Source: Usnea hakonensis (lineage: Eukaryota > Ascomycota > Lecanoromycetes > Lecanorales > Parmeliaceae). Taken from it: a stretch of DNA of 64,000 nt. The stretch covers positions 372,001 through 436,000 of the forward strand of contig BLJB01000003.1 of the NCBI GenBank assembly GCA_013423325.1. The letters are read 5' to 3'. The first letter of the stretch is position 1. Every line of letters starts with the position of its first letter. The notes under the pieces are model-generated. The model was not told the DNA's origin and did not search any database. It saw only the letters and a program-made list of their open reading frames with translations. The position numbers and the translations under genes are program-made. Below are positions 1-11,418 of this stretch, piece after piece.

Positions 1-728
1 TGATCCGGGACTAGAAGCCTGGCTCAACTCTCATGAGTCTCAATCCAACAACACGTCTACCACCCAGGAGGCAACTTCCCCGGCCATTGGCACGCTCATT
101 GATGTCGAACCCGATGACTCGCACAAAGCCGGCGAGGAGAAAATAGTACCTGTGCCACCAGGCTTCATCCCAATGTCTTTCCAAGAAGCTCCGGTCAAGA
201 CAGAAACACATACTCCTACAGTCGTCCTTGGAGACCGCGTCACAGACCGCAGTCCTACCGCCGAGCGCTCCCCAGCCCAAGCATTCCCAACAAAACCCAC
301 CTCCGAGAAAGAAAACAACGCTCGCTTCCTAAAAGAGTACAACCAAACACTCAGCACACTCGATCAGAAATACGGCAAAAAATCTCGCCAGACCCCCGCC
401 GACCAAAAAGAAAAAGGAGAAGGTGAAGAAACATTCGACCCGATCAAATCCACCGGTACCAAACCAGTCAGTATCTTGTAATTCGCAAACCACCCATCCC
501 CTCGCTCTTGTCAAACACACCATACTAACGACCGGGACAATCCCGCAGGACTACCACCCCTCCAAACCCACCGGCACCCGCAAAATAGGCGCCCTCCTCG
601 ACGCCGAATGCAACCGCATGGTCCTGAAACCGCGCAACGCGGTTGGCAATCTTTCGGAGCAACAGCAGTTGCAGCAGGAGTGGAAGGCGGTGCGCAAGAA
701 TGATGGGAAAGTGGTTTATGTGCTGTGA
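1..728 (+). CDS. C-terminal part of unidentified protein (5' end outside window)
   Basis: The reading frame is open from the first base, so the gene starts upstream of the window. Exon 1 runs to 466 and exon 2 is 549..728, joined by a phase-0 intron at 467..548 (donor GTCAGT, acceptor CCCGCAG); without splicing the frame hits a stop at 479. The visible 215 or so residues are hydrophilic and rich in Ser, Thr, Pro, Lys and Glu. A Lys-rich stretch with FLKEYNQTL and LDQKYGKK is followed by a more ordered tail containing RKIGALLDAECNRM and LQQEWKAVRKNDGK. I do not recognise the family. The tail looks more conserved than the disordered part. It converges on the next gene, which is on the minus strand. 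Confidence 0.6.
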
Positions 729-1512
729 AGTGGGATACGGGAACGGGCTGGCTGTCTGTCTACTGCCATCATGCTCTTGTAGCTAAAGCCCCTCATATTC
801 ATTTCCACATGTGGCAGATGATTCAAGTTTTCTTATTCCTTGGGGTTGGCCCCTCTTTGTTGATCAGATCTCCGGAGGAGGAAGGGGGGACCAAAAGTCT
901 TCTTAGCTAGATCATTAGCTGTAATTCGACAGATGGTGGGGCTTACCCACACCTACGGTTATGCATGCATTAGGATACTTCTAGATAGAAAATGGAAGAC
1001 AAATCGTTTGTCAAAGATATATCTGTCCGAATGATGTCTTCATATAAGCATCCGTGCTTCTATCCTTGTAGCGCATATGGACATTGGAGTATGCTACTAC
1101 CATCCATCCATCACGCCACCGCTTATCCTTCCACTGAGGTCGAGTCGTTCTGGGATATATTCACAGTGCTCATGTACATCCTTAGTGACTAACATGCCAA
1201 TGAATATTGACTTCGGCCTTTCACGAAACGCTACCTCTCATTTAATGCTTAATCTAACATCATATTCGCACCTTTACTAAACATACCAATCCCAACGATA
1301 AGAGGCCGCCAACGTCCAGCCTAGACAAGTCTTGCTCGCCATACGTAATGACAACCCAATCAAACACTGATCCTTCCAAGTAACGCAGACACCCAAACAA
1401 AGGGCAAGAAAGATAACGCTGATGCTCCTTTTCAAAACCCTGCTTCCCGAGGAAATGCAAACGGCCTCCAATGATTATCTCGCCCGTTCTCTCATGTTCT
1501 CAGTGAACCAAG
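729..1512. other. Convergent intergenic region
   Basis: This 0.8 kb lies between the 3' ends of two convergent genes and would hold both 3' untranslated regions and polyadenylation signals. Short open frames here have no family resemblance and no splice support. I see no RNA gene or repeat. Confidence 0.6.
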
Positions 1513-4500
1513 CTATCCACCATGACCTTTACCCATCTCTCTCTCCTTCTCAACTCTAGCCAACTCGGCTCTCAACCAACGATTCTCTTCTACTAGCTTC
1601 GTCCCGCTTCCTTCAGCTCTCAAGAGCTCGTCAATCAAGGTCTTCTGCGTTTGGAACTGATGCGCGATCTCTGCCCGAAGGGCAGTGAGAGAGACCTCAA
1701 TGGTTGACTTGACGGTCAGGCTGCAGGTGCAAGAACGGGGCTGGGATTCACGCTCTAAATCGACGGCAGAAACAAGTATTGGGCGGGATGCTGCTTTTGG
1801 TGGAGCTTGAGATGAATCTCCACGCTCTGGATGGATGATGGGACCAAGCCAAGGGGTGTGTGGCACTCTAGGCGGAGTCGAAGATGGAGAGGTTGTGTAT
1901 GCTTGGAGAATAGTGTCGGTAGCAGAATCATTTATCGATGCCGTCAAAGATGGGGCAGGAGGCAGTACATGCTTCTTAGGATCTAGAAGCCCCTTGTTGA
2001 GCTCTGGAATACGCGGTGACTTCTTGAGGGATGGCCATTGAACAATTGGACCACCAGAATCTGAAGACGTAGGTTTACTCATATCACTATTAGAAGCAGA
2101 AGAGACGGATAAACAGACATGACCATCCTGCATTGGCTCCGCTTGTTGCGTAGTCCCAAGGTCGGTAGACCGCATGGATGGCAGTGAAGGCAGCGGCTTG
2201 AGTGGTGAGCCCGCTGAGGATCCACTGATAGGACTGGCCACGGCATCAGAAACAAGAGGGGTCGGCGTGATTCTACCAGCGGATTCGGAAGAGACAGACA
2301 AGCTGATATGGCCTTTTCGCTTGGAATTCACTTTATGGGATCTTTCACCGGACGGGTAAGTGATTTGTAAAGTAGGAACGGGCTGGCGTGGCAAACCCGC
2401 AGTCCAGTCAACCACAGTATCGTCGGAGCGATCCGCTGAATCCGAAGTCTCAATATGGTGGGACACTGCAGTCTTGTAAGATAATTTACTGGTTGCAGAA
2501 GACACTGGCGAAATTACAGTAGCACGGCGAGGTGTCTCTGGGGGGACATCTAGCCACCCATCAGCGGATTGCTCGGGCAGGACTTGGATTCCTGAAGTGC
2601 TAGGGCTATCGCGAGAGTTGGTCGGTCTGAGGCTAGCCATGCTGCGCGGACCAAAAAAAACCTTGGTTCTAGTCGAAGTGTTGGCAATGGAGAGTCCTTT
2701 TGATAACCTAGGATTACTGGAGCTCACTTTTCTTGCCTTGGCGATGATGCTCGGATGAGATGTACTTTTGATTCCAGACAGGCGAGATGTTTGGTCTCGA
2801 CGTATTGACAGCCGACCTCCTGGCCTTGGAATAGGCCTTGGTGGTATTGGAGGAGTCCAATCAGCTTCGGTCGATGACCGAAAAGACGAAGATTCCTCTG
2901 TCTCGGTCTGCGAAGAGCTCTGGATGGCGTTTCTCGGTAAGTTTGCACCGGAGCTCTTCGGCGTGACATGACTTTGTTGGCTGTTATCGGGTTTATCTGC
3001 CTCCACAATGACATTTTTCTCATGCCCATTTCGAGGATCCATTGCTGGCTGGTAGAGCGACGGCTCCCAGTGAAAAGCTCCCAGCGTCTTACGTGGAGTA
3101 GTGAAATCGAAGAGGGGATCTTCTGAGTGCTCACCCAAATTTGACGATGTAGCTAGCAGTTCCATTTGTAGTGGCTGGCTTTTAGCAACCGTTGGGCTAC
3201 CCAGGCTTTTTCGCTTCTTCTTTACAACAGGTGATCGGCGGATGCTTGAGCCGAAGCTCTGATATGGGAGTGTGGCACCGCTCCGGATCTGTGTCCATTC
3301 GACATCTATGACTCGAGCGCCTTTGTCATCCAAAGCTTGCTCTCCTAATGCCTTACCGTCGAGGTCGAATAATAACACTCTCCCATCAGAACGGCCCACA
3401 GCAATATAGTACGACTCGTTTGGTATATCTTGTCTCGGTTCAGACTCAGGATCATCTGCTCTCTCAAGCTGGCTGATACTGCCGGTTTTTGTGGAGCATA
3501 TGACTGATAGACTCGTTGCTGGTCGTCTGATATGCCACGACTTGAGCAGAATTGCCTTTTGTTTACTGGGCTGTGTGAAATCCACAACGCAGCACTTGCC
3601 ATCAGCACCTACGGTAACGACTGTCGCTTTGCGACCTGGTACAAATGCCACTGCCGAAATGCCGAACTCCTTTGGTCCAATACCACCTGGATCTGTACCA
3701 GAGTGATGACCCTCGAGAGCGACACCACCTTCTATCGCCGCATTCCTGGTCATAATTCCTATGTGAAGCCCTCTAATGAACGCTTTTTCGCCACCAGTAC
3801 TCAAAATTGCCGCATTCTCTCGACGTTCACCATTGCTGTGGCTGTTGTAGAAGTGATTGGCGTCGTAGACTGCAGCTGTGCCATCCGCAAACGCGAGGCA
3901 GAAATAATCCTCTCGCTCTGGGTGGAATCCGGCAGCGACTACCGCAGCTGAGGAGAACTGAGGGTGAAGCAGAATCGGTGGCGTGTTATGTGCTAAGCTA
4001 GTTAGGTGAATGGTTGGCGGTGTGAGCGATGTGGAGAGTAGGTATCGCGAAGCACATGAGAGAGCGAAAACAGACGGAGGTGATGGGTGGATGTGTGCAG
4101 GGTCAAGAAGCTTGGAGTGCTTCAGAGAGTATGTCTGGACAGAATTTTGAAGTGCAGTTGTGAAGAAGAGGTTCTTTGACTCTTTGGCATACTCCAATGA
4201 CCTGACCTGGCCCTGGATGAAGTCAGTTGGATTGTGAGGGACTTGTAGAAAAGAGCAGCACTGACGCCCGACCCTTTCAGCCGGTAGCTTCTCCGCATCC
4301 CCCCACTGATATCGTGCAACACGACCACTTGACTGTCAGCGACAGCGAGCATCTCGCTACCACTGACAATCATTTTGGCCGCAACAATGCCTTGGGAGCT
4401 TGAACGGAAGATCTCAGATATACCGTAAACATCCCAAATGTAAACTCCCTTTGTTGTGGTTATAACTAGTCGATTGGATGGTGGAAAAGAAAAGACGCCC

Positions 4501-4595
4501 CAGCCCCGAAAGCCAGGCTCTTCTGTAACACCAGAGGATCCTTGACGCAATGGGACGATAGGAGGAAGCTTTGCTGCTCTAGCTGACTTAGTCAT
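1513..4595 (-). CDS. WD40 and C-terminal coiled-coil protein, NEDD1/GCP-WD-like
   Basis: Two exons, complement(1513..4212, 4266..4595), with a 53-base intron (donor GTCAGT, branch CTGAC, acceptor TCCAG), give about 1009 residues. The start is the ATG encoding MTKSARAAKLPP; the open frame upstream has only non-ATG starts. The N-terminal 350 or so residues read as a beta-propeller, with repeated blade-like strings such as GVYIWDVYG, AVYDANHF and GRVLLFDLDG. A long Ser/Thr/Pro-rich disordered region follows. The last 60 residues form a coiled coil containing LRAEIAHQFQTQ and LVEENRWLRAELARVEKE. From memory this matches the layout and tail of animal NEDD1, whose C-terminus binds gamma-tubulin complexes. 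A microtubule-nucleation role is therefore an inference. Other WD40 scaffolds remain possible. Confidence 0.72.
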
Positions 4596-4925
4596 TTTGG
4601 CGTTCTCCTTGCTGTCATTTGCGATGAGTGAAGGATTCAAAAGATGCTTTTGGGGTAGGATTCCTGCCAGGGAAGGCGCTATGAAGCAACTCCGAGGAGG
4701 CGGTGCGCCTGCCAAATAGAACAAGCCCAGAAGGCGCGCTTGCTACAATGGAAGCTTCTCCATGTCTCCGCTTGCCCTTCGTCAGCGCTCAAGGGATGAA
4801 CAAATGACTGGTTTGGCTAAGGCTCGCTGATCGCAAGACTTTGTTCTCGAAGTAAGATGCTGCCGTCTTTGCTAATGCTGTAGAGAACCTCGTCTGACTC
4901 GAGAGGATGTTCGTAAAAATAGGGC
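4596..4925. other. Intergenic region between two minus-strand genes
   Basis: This 330-base gap must carry the 5' leader and promoter of the WD40 gene and the 3' end of RTC5. I see no other gene, repeat or clear TATA element. Confidence 0.5.
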
Positions 4926-6973
4926 CTAACCCATGCTTCCTCCGCTGGCGTTATGATTGCCAATCAATCCTGCCATCTCTAGTAACGCTCGATCCGCTTC
5001 AACGTCTTTGCCCATTCTCAAAGTCTTTCTTGCAGCTGCTTCTCGTTCTTCGAATGCCCATGCGGCTTTTTGCTTCTCGGCCTCTTCATCTCCGCCGCAT
5101 CCCCAGACCTCAAGACTCTCAATCTCGAATCTTTCTTGCCAATTGGTCTCCCGAATTTGACTTGTATGGAACGAGCCACCTCCATTAGCATCGTGGTTAA
5201 AAACCCCAAATTCCAGAGCAGCATCAAGTAGCAACGAGACAGCGCCAAGCGTGGCATGTCGAGAGAGGCCAGACACTGGTCTAGCCAGAGGTGGAGGACT
5301 TCCAAAGGAAACCCCGTGCTTAGTAAATGTAAAATACTCTGTGTTTATGGTACTCGCTCGGAAAACCTCGTGTATCGGTTCAAGCTGGAACAGAAGAGCA
5401 TCAGGTCCGCCAATAGCTTCTTTGTATGTATGCTTCCAAGGCACGTCAAGATACGCACCAAAGACTACTCTTCCAGATGTACCATTGCCGGAGGCGCCGT
5501 TAGGGAATCGCTTGGGGGGTAGAAGATCCGCAAAAGCTCGCTCTCGTGCACCTTCTGGTTCTGGAGGCAAACGAGTACCAGCCACGAGTAAGATACTGGG
5601 TGCGCGCCAGTTGAAGACCTTTTGCTCAATCGAGCCCATGCTGAAACCAGCATCACCTCCCATGTATAGTGGTCTCAAGCGTCGAAACAAATTGCTACCT
5701 TTGAGGAAGAAAGCCAACTGACTCAGAACGTTGAGATCGAGAATCTCGCCCTCGCGAGGGAGAAGCGGCTCAAGGGGAGTATCTGGTACCCGAGGTACAG
5801 TCGGAGATGTTTGATTTGGTGAAGACAGAGGCGTAGAGAAGGATGACAGCCTTCGGCGTTTGGAGAGGTCGATGTTCTTGCTGAATAGGAAATGTTCGAA
5901 CAAAGGGTTAAGGCCATCGAACATGTGAGGAAGAGAAATTGGTATGATAGTATTGAACGCTTGATAGTAAATACCTGGATTTTGCTCCGGCGTGAAAGAC
6001 CACAAGATGCTGTCCGCCACTCGGCGAAGACCTTCAACTCTAGCTGCTGTCAGCCGCTCTGCATGCCTGGAAAGGCTCTCCTGCGCATCTAATGGGGCAA
6101 TGATCAGGAGCAGCATGAGCAACCGTCTGAAATTATCGATTGGAATCTGGGCGTGATGGATCTTCGTGTCGGCTCTTTGGTCGAGCTTGAATACCTCAAT
6201 GGCGTCTAACGAATCCAACGCTGCTAACGCTAATTCATCGTCGTCTTCTTCCTCCTCGTCATCATTGGCGGGTTGATCGATAGAGAATCGCGCCATATGA
6301 CTTTGGATCGGAGATGTAATTGTCTGTTCTCCTGACTCTGACTGCTCTTCTCGCAAGGCGTCCAGCACTTCCTGGGAGGGTTGCTCATGGACGGAACTCA
6401 TTCTCCGATCGAACACTGCTAGACTTCTAAAAAGCAGCTTATTCCGATCTGCTTTCCCGTTCTTCATTACTTTCCCGTATCTTTCCGTCATGATGACAAC
6501 GACCTTGAGCATCGCCTCGATGGTCAATATACTTGGGGCTAGGCTGGGGAATGGGAAAGCCCCGAGATACGTAGCCTATACACCACATATCAGCTTACTA
6601 TAGATGATCAATAGCTCAGAGATAACATACCATTTGATATACCAAAGGGCCTGGGCCAAGAGCATCGGGTATGACCAAGAAGCGACATAGGGTTTCTTCC
6701 TTCCAATAGTGTATACCGTCTTGTTCATCGGCAAGCGATCGAAAGACATCCTTAAAATGTGTGATCTCTAGCGGCGTAAAGCACTAGATGACCATGAGAT
6801 CCCAGTAGACCACTTGGAACAGGCATTCTCTCACCTTTCTAGCGAATCGTAGCGCGAGCTCATGGCTTAGTTGCTCTGCCGGACTGTGAGCTTCAGTTTC
6901 CTCTCTTTCCGGCTAGATACGAACCCGTAGACACGTTACGAGCGCCTTGCTCCTCTGACTGCTGTTGGCCCAT
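4926..6973 (-). CDS. RTC5: TLDc-domain protein, restriction of telomere capping protein 5
   Basis: Four exons, complement(4926..6575, 6631..6783, 6835..6890, 6940..6973), give about 630 residues, the usual size. The N-terminus reads MGQQQSEEQ, then EQLSHELALRFARK, CFTPLEI and YWKEETLCRFLVIPDALGPG, matching what I recall of fungal RTC5. An acidic run of Glu/Asp lies before residue 200. The C-terminal TLDc region carries WRAPSILLVAGTRLP, GAYLDVPWK and FQLEPIHEVFRAS. MGQ could be a myristoylation start. Yeast RTC5 is linked genetically to telomere capping and, in newer work as I recall, to the vacuolar ATPase; TLDc proteins generally affect V-ATPase or oxidative stress. The first intron (49 bases) and the 34-base first exon are the least certain parts; the other splice sites follow family conservation closely. 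Confidence 0.9.
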
Positions 6974-7186
6974 TGCTGGTCCGTCCCAGATCTCGATACA
7001 CTAAATACATATAAAATGGAGTGCATCGATGGACATAGATAAAACATCTCGAGCTTCCATACCGCTTAAGTCCGTCCTTATTGCCGAGCTTGGTCTTGGC
7101 GCGAACGTTTTGACAAGCGGCTGTGGCCGGCTTCGATTGACTTTCACGCGGTTCATCTTTTTACACATCAAGCAAGAAGGCTAATC

Positions 7187-8973
7187 ATGGCTTCGATGAC
7201 AACTTCAGCGTTGCTGAAAAGCCGAGTCCGCCGGCCCTCGATGCTTAGCAAATTAGCGAAAACTTCCGATCTGATTGACCTGTTTCCTAATGGTGCCAGC
7301 GTCGGCTGGTCCGGCTTTACAGGTGTTGGCTATCCGAAGTAGGTGCTTCGAAGCTCAAGCCATGCCAATTGGCCTCACAACACCTCTAGAAAGGTTCCGA
7401 CAGCCCTTGCCGACCATGTGGAGAAAAATAATCTCCAAGGGAAGCTCAAGTACTCCTTGTTTGTTGGAGCTTCGAGCGGAGCAGAGACGGAGAATAGATG
7501 GGCACGATTGGACATGATCGAGCGTCGAAGTCCTCATCAAGTCGGGAAAGAAATTGCAAAAGGCATCAATGAAGGCAGGATACACTTTTTCGACAAGCAT
7601 CTTAGCATGTTTCCCGTGGACTTGATCTATGTGAGTACACTGATCGAACTGGGTAATCGCCGTTTCTAACAACCATAGGGGTACTACACGAAAGACAAGC
7701 CAAACAGAAGACTAGACGTGGTCATTGTGGAGGCTTCGGCTATTACGGAAGATGGAGGCATCGTACGAATAAAGTCTTGTTCTTACAACAGGTGTTAGCT
7801 GACAGTCCTCACAGATCCCTGGCGCAAGTGTTGGGGCATCCCCAGAGCTCATACAGATGGCAGACAAGATAATCATCGAAGTGAACACTGCCATGCCAAG
7901 TTTTGAAGGCCTTCACGACATCACGATGACTGATCTGCCGCCGCGCAGGAAGCCCTACCTCATCATGGCACCCGAAGACCGGATTGGAACAGCTCATATC
8001 CCCGTCGATCCAGAGAAAGTTGTTGCCATTGTTGAGAGCGACTATCCTGACCAGACGCAAGGAAATGCTCCTGAGGACGATACATCTAGGGCTATCGCTG
8101 CGCATCTGATTGAATTCCTGAAACATGAAGTTGCACAAGATAGGCTTCCCAAGAGCCTGTTGCCAATACAATCTGGCATTGGAAACATTGCAAACGCTGT
8201 AGTAGGGGGTCTCGCACACGGCAATAATTTTAATAAGCTCAAGGTCTGGACGGAGGTACTTCAAGATTCCTTCCTAGATCTCTTTGACAGTGGTCATCTG
8301 GACTTTGCGACTGCAACATCGATTAGATTCTCCCCAGATGGATTCAAGAGATTCTACGACGGCTGGGAGAATTATGCTGGGAAGCTGCTGTTGCGATCCC
8401 AGCAAGTGTCCAACTCGCCTGAGATCATTCGACGCCTGGGCGTTATTGGTATGAACACTCCAGTCGAAGTGTGAGTTTTCACCCAAATCCCGGCAATGGT
8501 CCTCGGCTAATACAGCAACAGCGATATATATGCCCACGCCAACTCCACTAATCATGGGCTCGAGAATGTTGAACGGCTTAGGGGGCTCTGCAGACTTCTT
8601 GCGAAGTGCGAAGATTAGCATAATGCATACACCATCTACTAGACCTTCTAAGACAGATCGACATGGCGTCTCCTGCATCGTCCCGATGTGCACGCACGTG
8701 GATCAGACTGAGCACGATCTTGACGTTATTGTCACAGAACAAGGCCTGGCCGATGTTCGTGGGCTTTCTCCTCGCGAGCGAGCTCGAGTCATTATCAATA
8801 AAACAGCCCATCCGGACTACAAACCCATCCTGATGGATTACTTTGAGCGAGCGGAGTATGAGTGTTTGAAGAAGGGCTGGGGCCACGAACCCCATATGCT
8901 CTGGCAGACTTTCAAAATGCATAAGGAACTGAACGATCATGGGACTATGAAGATAAAGAATTGGGATCCTTGA
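7187..8973 (+). pseudogene. ACH1: Acetyl-CoA hydrolase / CoA-transferase with an apparent frameshift
   Basis: Five exons: 7187..7338, 7390..7630, 7679..7762, 7815..8470, 8522..8973. The product is almost collinear with fungal ACH1, about 525 residues, which moves CoA between succinyl-CoA and acetate or propionate in mitochondria. Recognisable stretches are PNGASVGWSGFTGVGYPK, VEKNNLQGKLKYSLFVGA, PLLP-type QSGIGNIANAVVGGL and VDQTEHDLDVIVTEQGLA. In exon 5 the frame reads DIYAHANST and then must shift: GSRMLNGLGGSADFLRS continues in another frame from 8554. Only four bases separate the ACT codon (8547..8549) from the ATG at 8554, where the family normally has two codons. No alternative donor or acceptor restores the frame, and a stop follows soon in the original frame. 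Everything else is intact, so a recent lesion or a base-call error is likelier than an old pseudogene. Confidence 0.85.
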
Positions 8974-10225
8974 AAGTAGATAGAAAGGGTAGAGTGCCAT
9001 ATTGATTTTGACCTTGGGTGAAGATAGCCTTTAATCGACCAGCTAAGTCGTACCGACTCATCAGCATGCTGAGTAAGGGCCACTTGAAGTTAGAGTTCCA
9101 ACATTTTGGATCTGGAAGATGTCCTTGATTCCTTTGCCACACAGCATATTCAGAAACGACGTTTCCAGCATTGCTCTGAACGACATGATGTGAATTGGTT
9201 CTAGTAGGATTTCACATAAGTAGAGTGTCAATGGCATTTTATTCGACGGTATTATCTAAGGTATGATTCTAATTTCTCTAGCCGCTGACTTGAGAGCACA
9301 TGATAGTGTAACCGCAGCAAAGCGCAGGCACTTGGGATGCGGGGAATTATACGAGTGCAGGATAGCTGCAGCTTACAGGTTTAGCATATTTTAGTAATGA
9401 CCAGATGGGAGGATCGTAGCCTACCGCTCTGGTCCGTCTCCTTTCATTTATTATTATTGTTGTCCTTGGAGTTACTTTGAGCATTGACGAGACATCGGCA
9501 CCTGTTGGAAGTTAATGACCTTTATGAAAGCCATGACATTGTAAGACTTTGAATAAAGCGGCGGGTTCTCGGTTTGACGTTAATGGTTCGGTCAGATGAT
9601 AAACTAAAGTATCTCCAGGGGTTCCGTACTACTTTACTATTGTGATGTTGATAGATTAGTGGATGAATCTGGATCGTGTTTAAAGCGGACGACACTCCGC
9701 GGCAACGATGACACCAATAGGATATTTGTCATGGAAAAGCTGTTATCTTAAATGAGTTCGAGGTACCGAACATGATGCATTGCCTTTTTACAATGACGCA
9801 ACACTGGGAGCTCAGGAATATCGATTGTCTAGCCTGATGTAGCCATGGCTTCCATTACATCCGGCTTGATTTTTTAAATGATGCAGAGCATCTATCTGTT
9901 CTTAGCGTGTTTAGCCGTGCCTCATGAATTCAAAATTCCTTGATTCACCAGGCAAAGTGGATCGAGGTTAATCAACTAAAGAACCCCGCACTTGTCCCGC
10001 CAACCATTGCCACCAATCAGCAGGCGAGGCTTGGCTTGGCTTGGCTTACAACAACTAAAGCATCTTAGCAAAGCTCCTTCCTTCTTTCCTTCTCCCTCCT
10101 CTCTCCTCTTCCACTCTACAACCTCCTCCTCTTCCTCTTCACCTCTTTCCACCAACATCATCATCACTGACTTCCTTCTAAATCTTCACAACTCATTCAT
10201 CAAAGACTAATAACATACTGCAATA
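8974..10225. other. Intergenic region, 1.25 kb
   Basis: This lies between the ACH1 gene and the opsin start. No frame shows family resemblance. The right end carries a tandem GGCTT run (10027..10046) and a pyrimidine-rich stretch that probably belongs to the opsin promoter. Confidence 0.55.
10075..10160 (+). promoter_or_regulatory. CT-rich core promoter tract of the opsin gene
   Basis: A nearly pure C/T stretch lies 65-150 bases upstream of the opsin ATG. Such pyrimidine tracts commonly precede transcription starts in filamentous fungi. I see no clear TATA box nearby. Confidence 0.4.
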
Positions 10226-11418
10226 ATGACAGGCGTCATGGAAGCTCTCAAGCATAAGAGTGTGGCTCCTGTTCCGACCGTACGTCATGTCATGTCTTCA
10301 ACAACATCAACCCTCCCAAAGCCTTCTGTTGGCTCTAATGTATGAGATTTGGGACTGACATTGTGGTAGGTGGTACCAGGTAACACGATCAAGTATGAGG
10401 AAGCTAGTGACGTTGGCAATCGCACTCTCTGGTAACCTCCTCACCCATTCATCGCTAGGCAGCCATACTTACGGACATCAGGGTTGTCTTCGTTATCATG
10501 CTTATCTCTTCGGTTGCCTTCTATGCGATGGCCTTCCGTGTCCCAGTTGTAAGAAATCCATCTGTTTCCATTGACCGTTTGCATGACCCGCTGACGTTGC
10601 CTTCCTCTAGCAAAAACGCATGTTCCATATCTTGACTGCCTTCATCACTACCTTCGCTACCCTTTCCTACTTTGCCATGGCCGTTCACGATGGTGTTGGC
10701 AAGAACGAGATCACCGTCAAGCATACCCAGAAGCACTTCCCGGACACCTTCACAACGGTCTACCGCGAGGTTTACTGGGCCCGCTACATCGACTGGAGTG
10801 TAACTACTCCACTCCTCCTCTTGGATCTCTGTCTACTAGCTGGGCTGAGCGGTGCCAACATCCTCGTTGCCGTTGTCGCTGATGTGATCATGATCTTGAC
10901 CGGCCTTTTTGCTGCTTTCACTGTCGAAGAGGGCCCGAAATGGGGATGGTACGCCATGGCTTGCATTGCGTACTTGATTGTTGTCTACCAGCTTGCATTC
11001 AACGGTCGCGGTGTGGTTCAGAGCAAAGACAAGAAGACTGCTACTTTCTTCAGCGCCATTGCCGGATTCACTCTGATCCTGTGGACCATTTACCCAATGT
11101 GAGTTTGCATGCCTATTCTAGCCCCGGGATATACTGACGTGGCATAGCATCTGGGGTATTGCTGATGGGTCTCGCAACATTAACGTCGACTCCGAAATTA
11201 TTGCCTACGCTGTTCTCGATGTTCTTGCCAAGCCCGTTTTTGGATTCTGGCTGCTCTTCACGCACGACTCCATGTCAAAGTAAATGATCATTGCACTGAC
11301 TCAAAACGGCATGCAAGGCTGACTTCTTCCTAGCACCGCTTCTTTGGAGGGATTCTGGTCCAAGGGCTTGGGATCGGATGGCGCCATCCGTGTCGGTGAC
11401 GATGACGAGGGTGCATAA
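10226..11418 (+). CDS. Microbial-type rhodopsin (fungal opsin), probable light-driven proton pump
   Basis: Six exons (10226..10279, 10370..10431, 10482..10548, 10611..11098, 11148..11279, 11334..11418) give 295 residues with seven predicted membrane helices. Helix C reads YWARYIDWSVTTPLLLLDL: Asp122 fits the bacteriorhodopsin proton acceptor (Asp85) and Asp133 the donor (Asp96). Helix G reads VLDVLAKPVFGF: Lys252 is the retinal Schiff-base lysine and Asp248 the second counter-ion. With both carboxylates present, proton pumping is the default inference, as in Leptosphaeria rhodopsin, rather than the sensory or photochemically slow NOP-1 type. The tail SLEGFWSKGLGS is typical of fungal opsins. 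No carotenoid genes (phytoene synthase, cleavage oxygenase) are adjacent, unlike the Fusarium car cluster. All splice sites keep frame and conserved residues. Confidence 0.93.

Noticed and set aside
4122..4724. Longer start for the WD40 protein at 4724
   Set aside because: The first codon there is TTG; the ATG at 4595 gives a sensible N-terminus.
8471..8553. Alternative splicing to explain the ACH1 frame change
   Set aside because: All AG acceptors near 8515-8521 give the same frame and the alternative donors near 8468-8475 run into stops, so splicing does not remove the shift.
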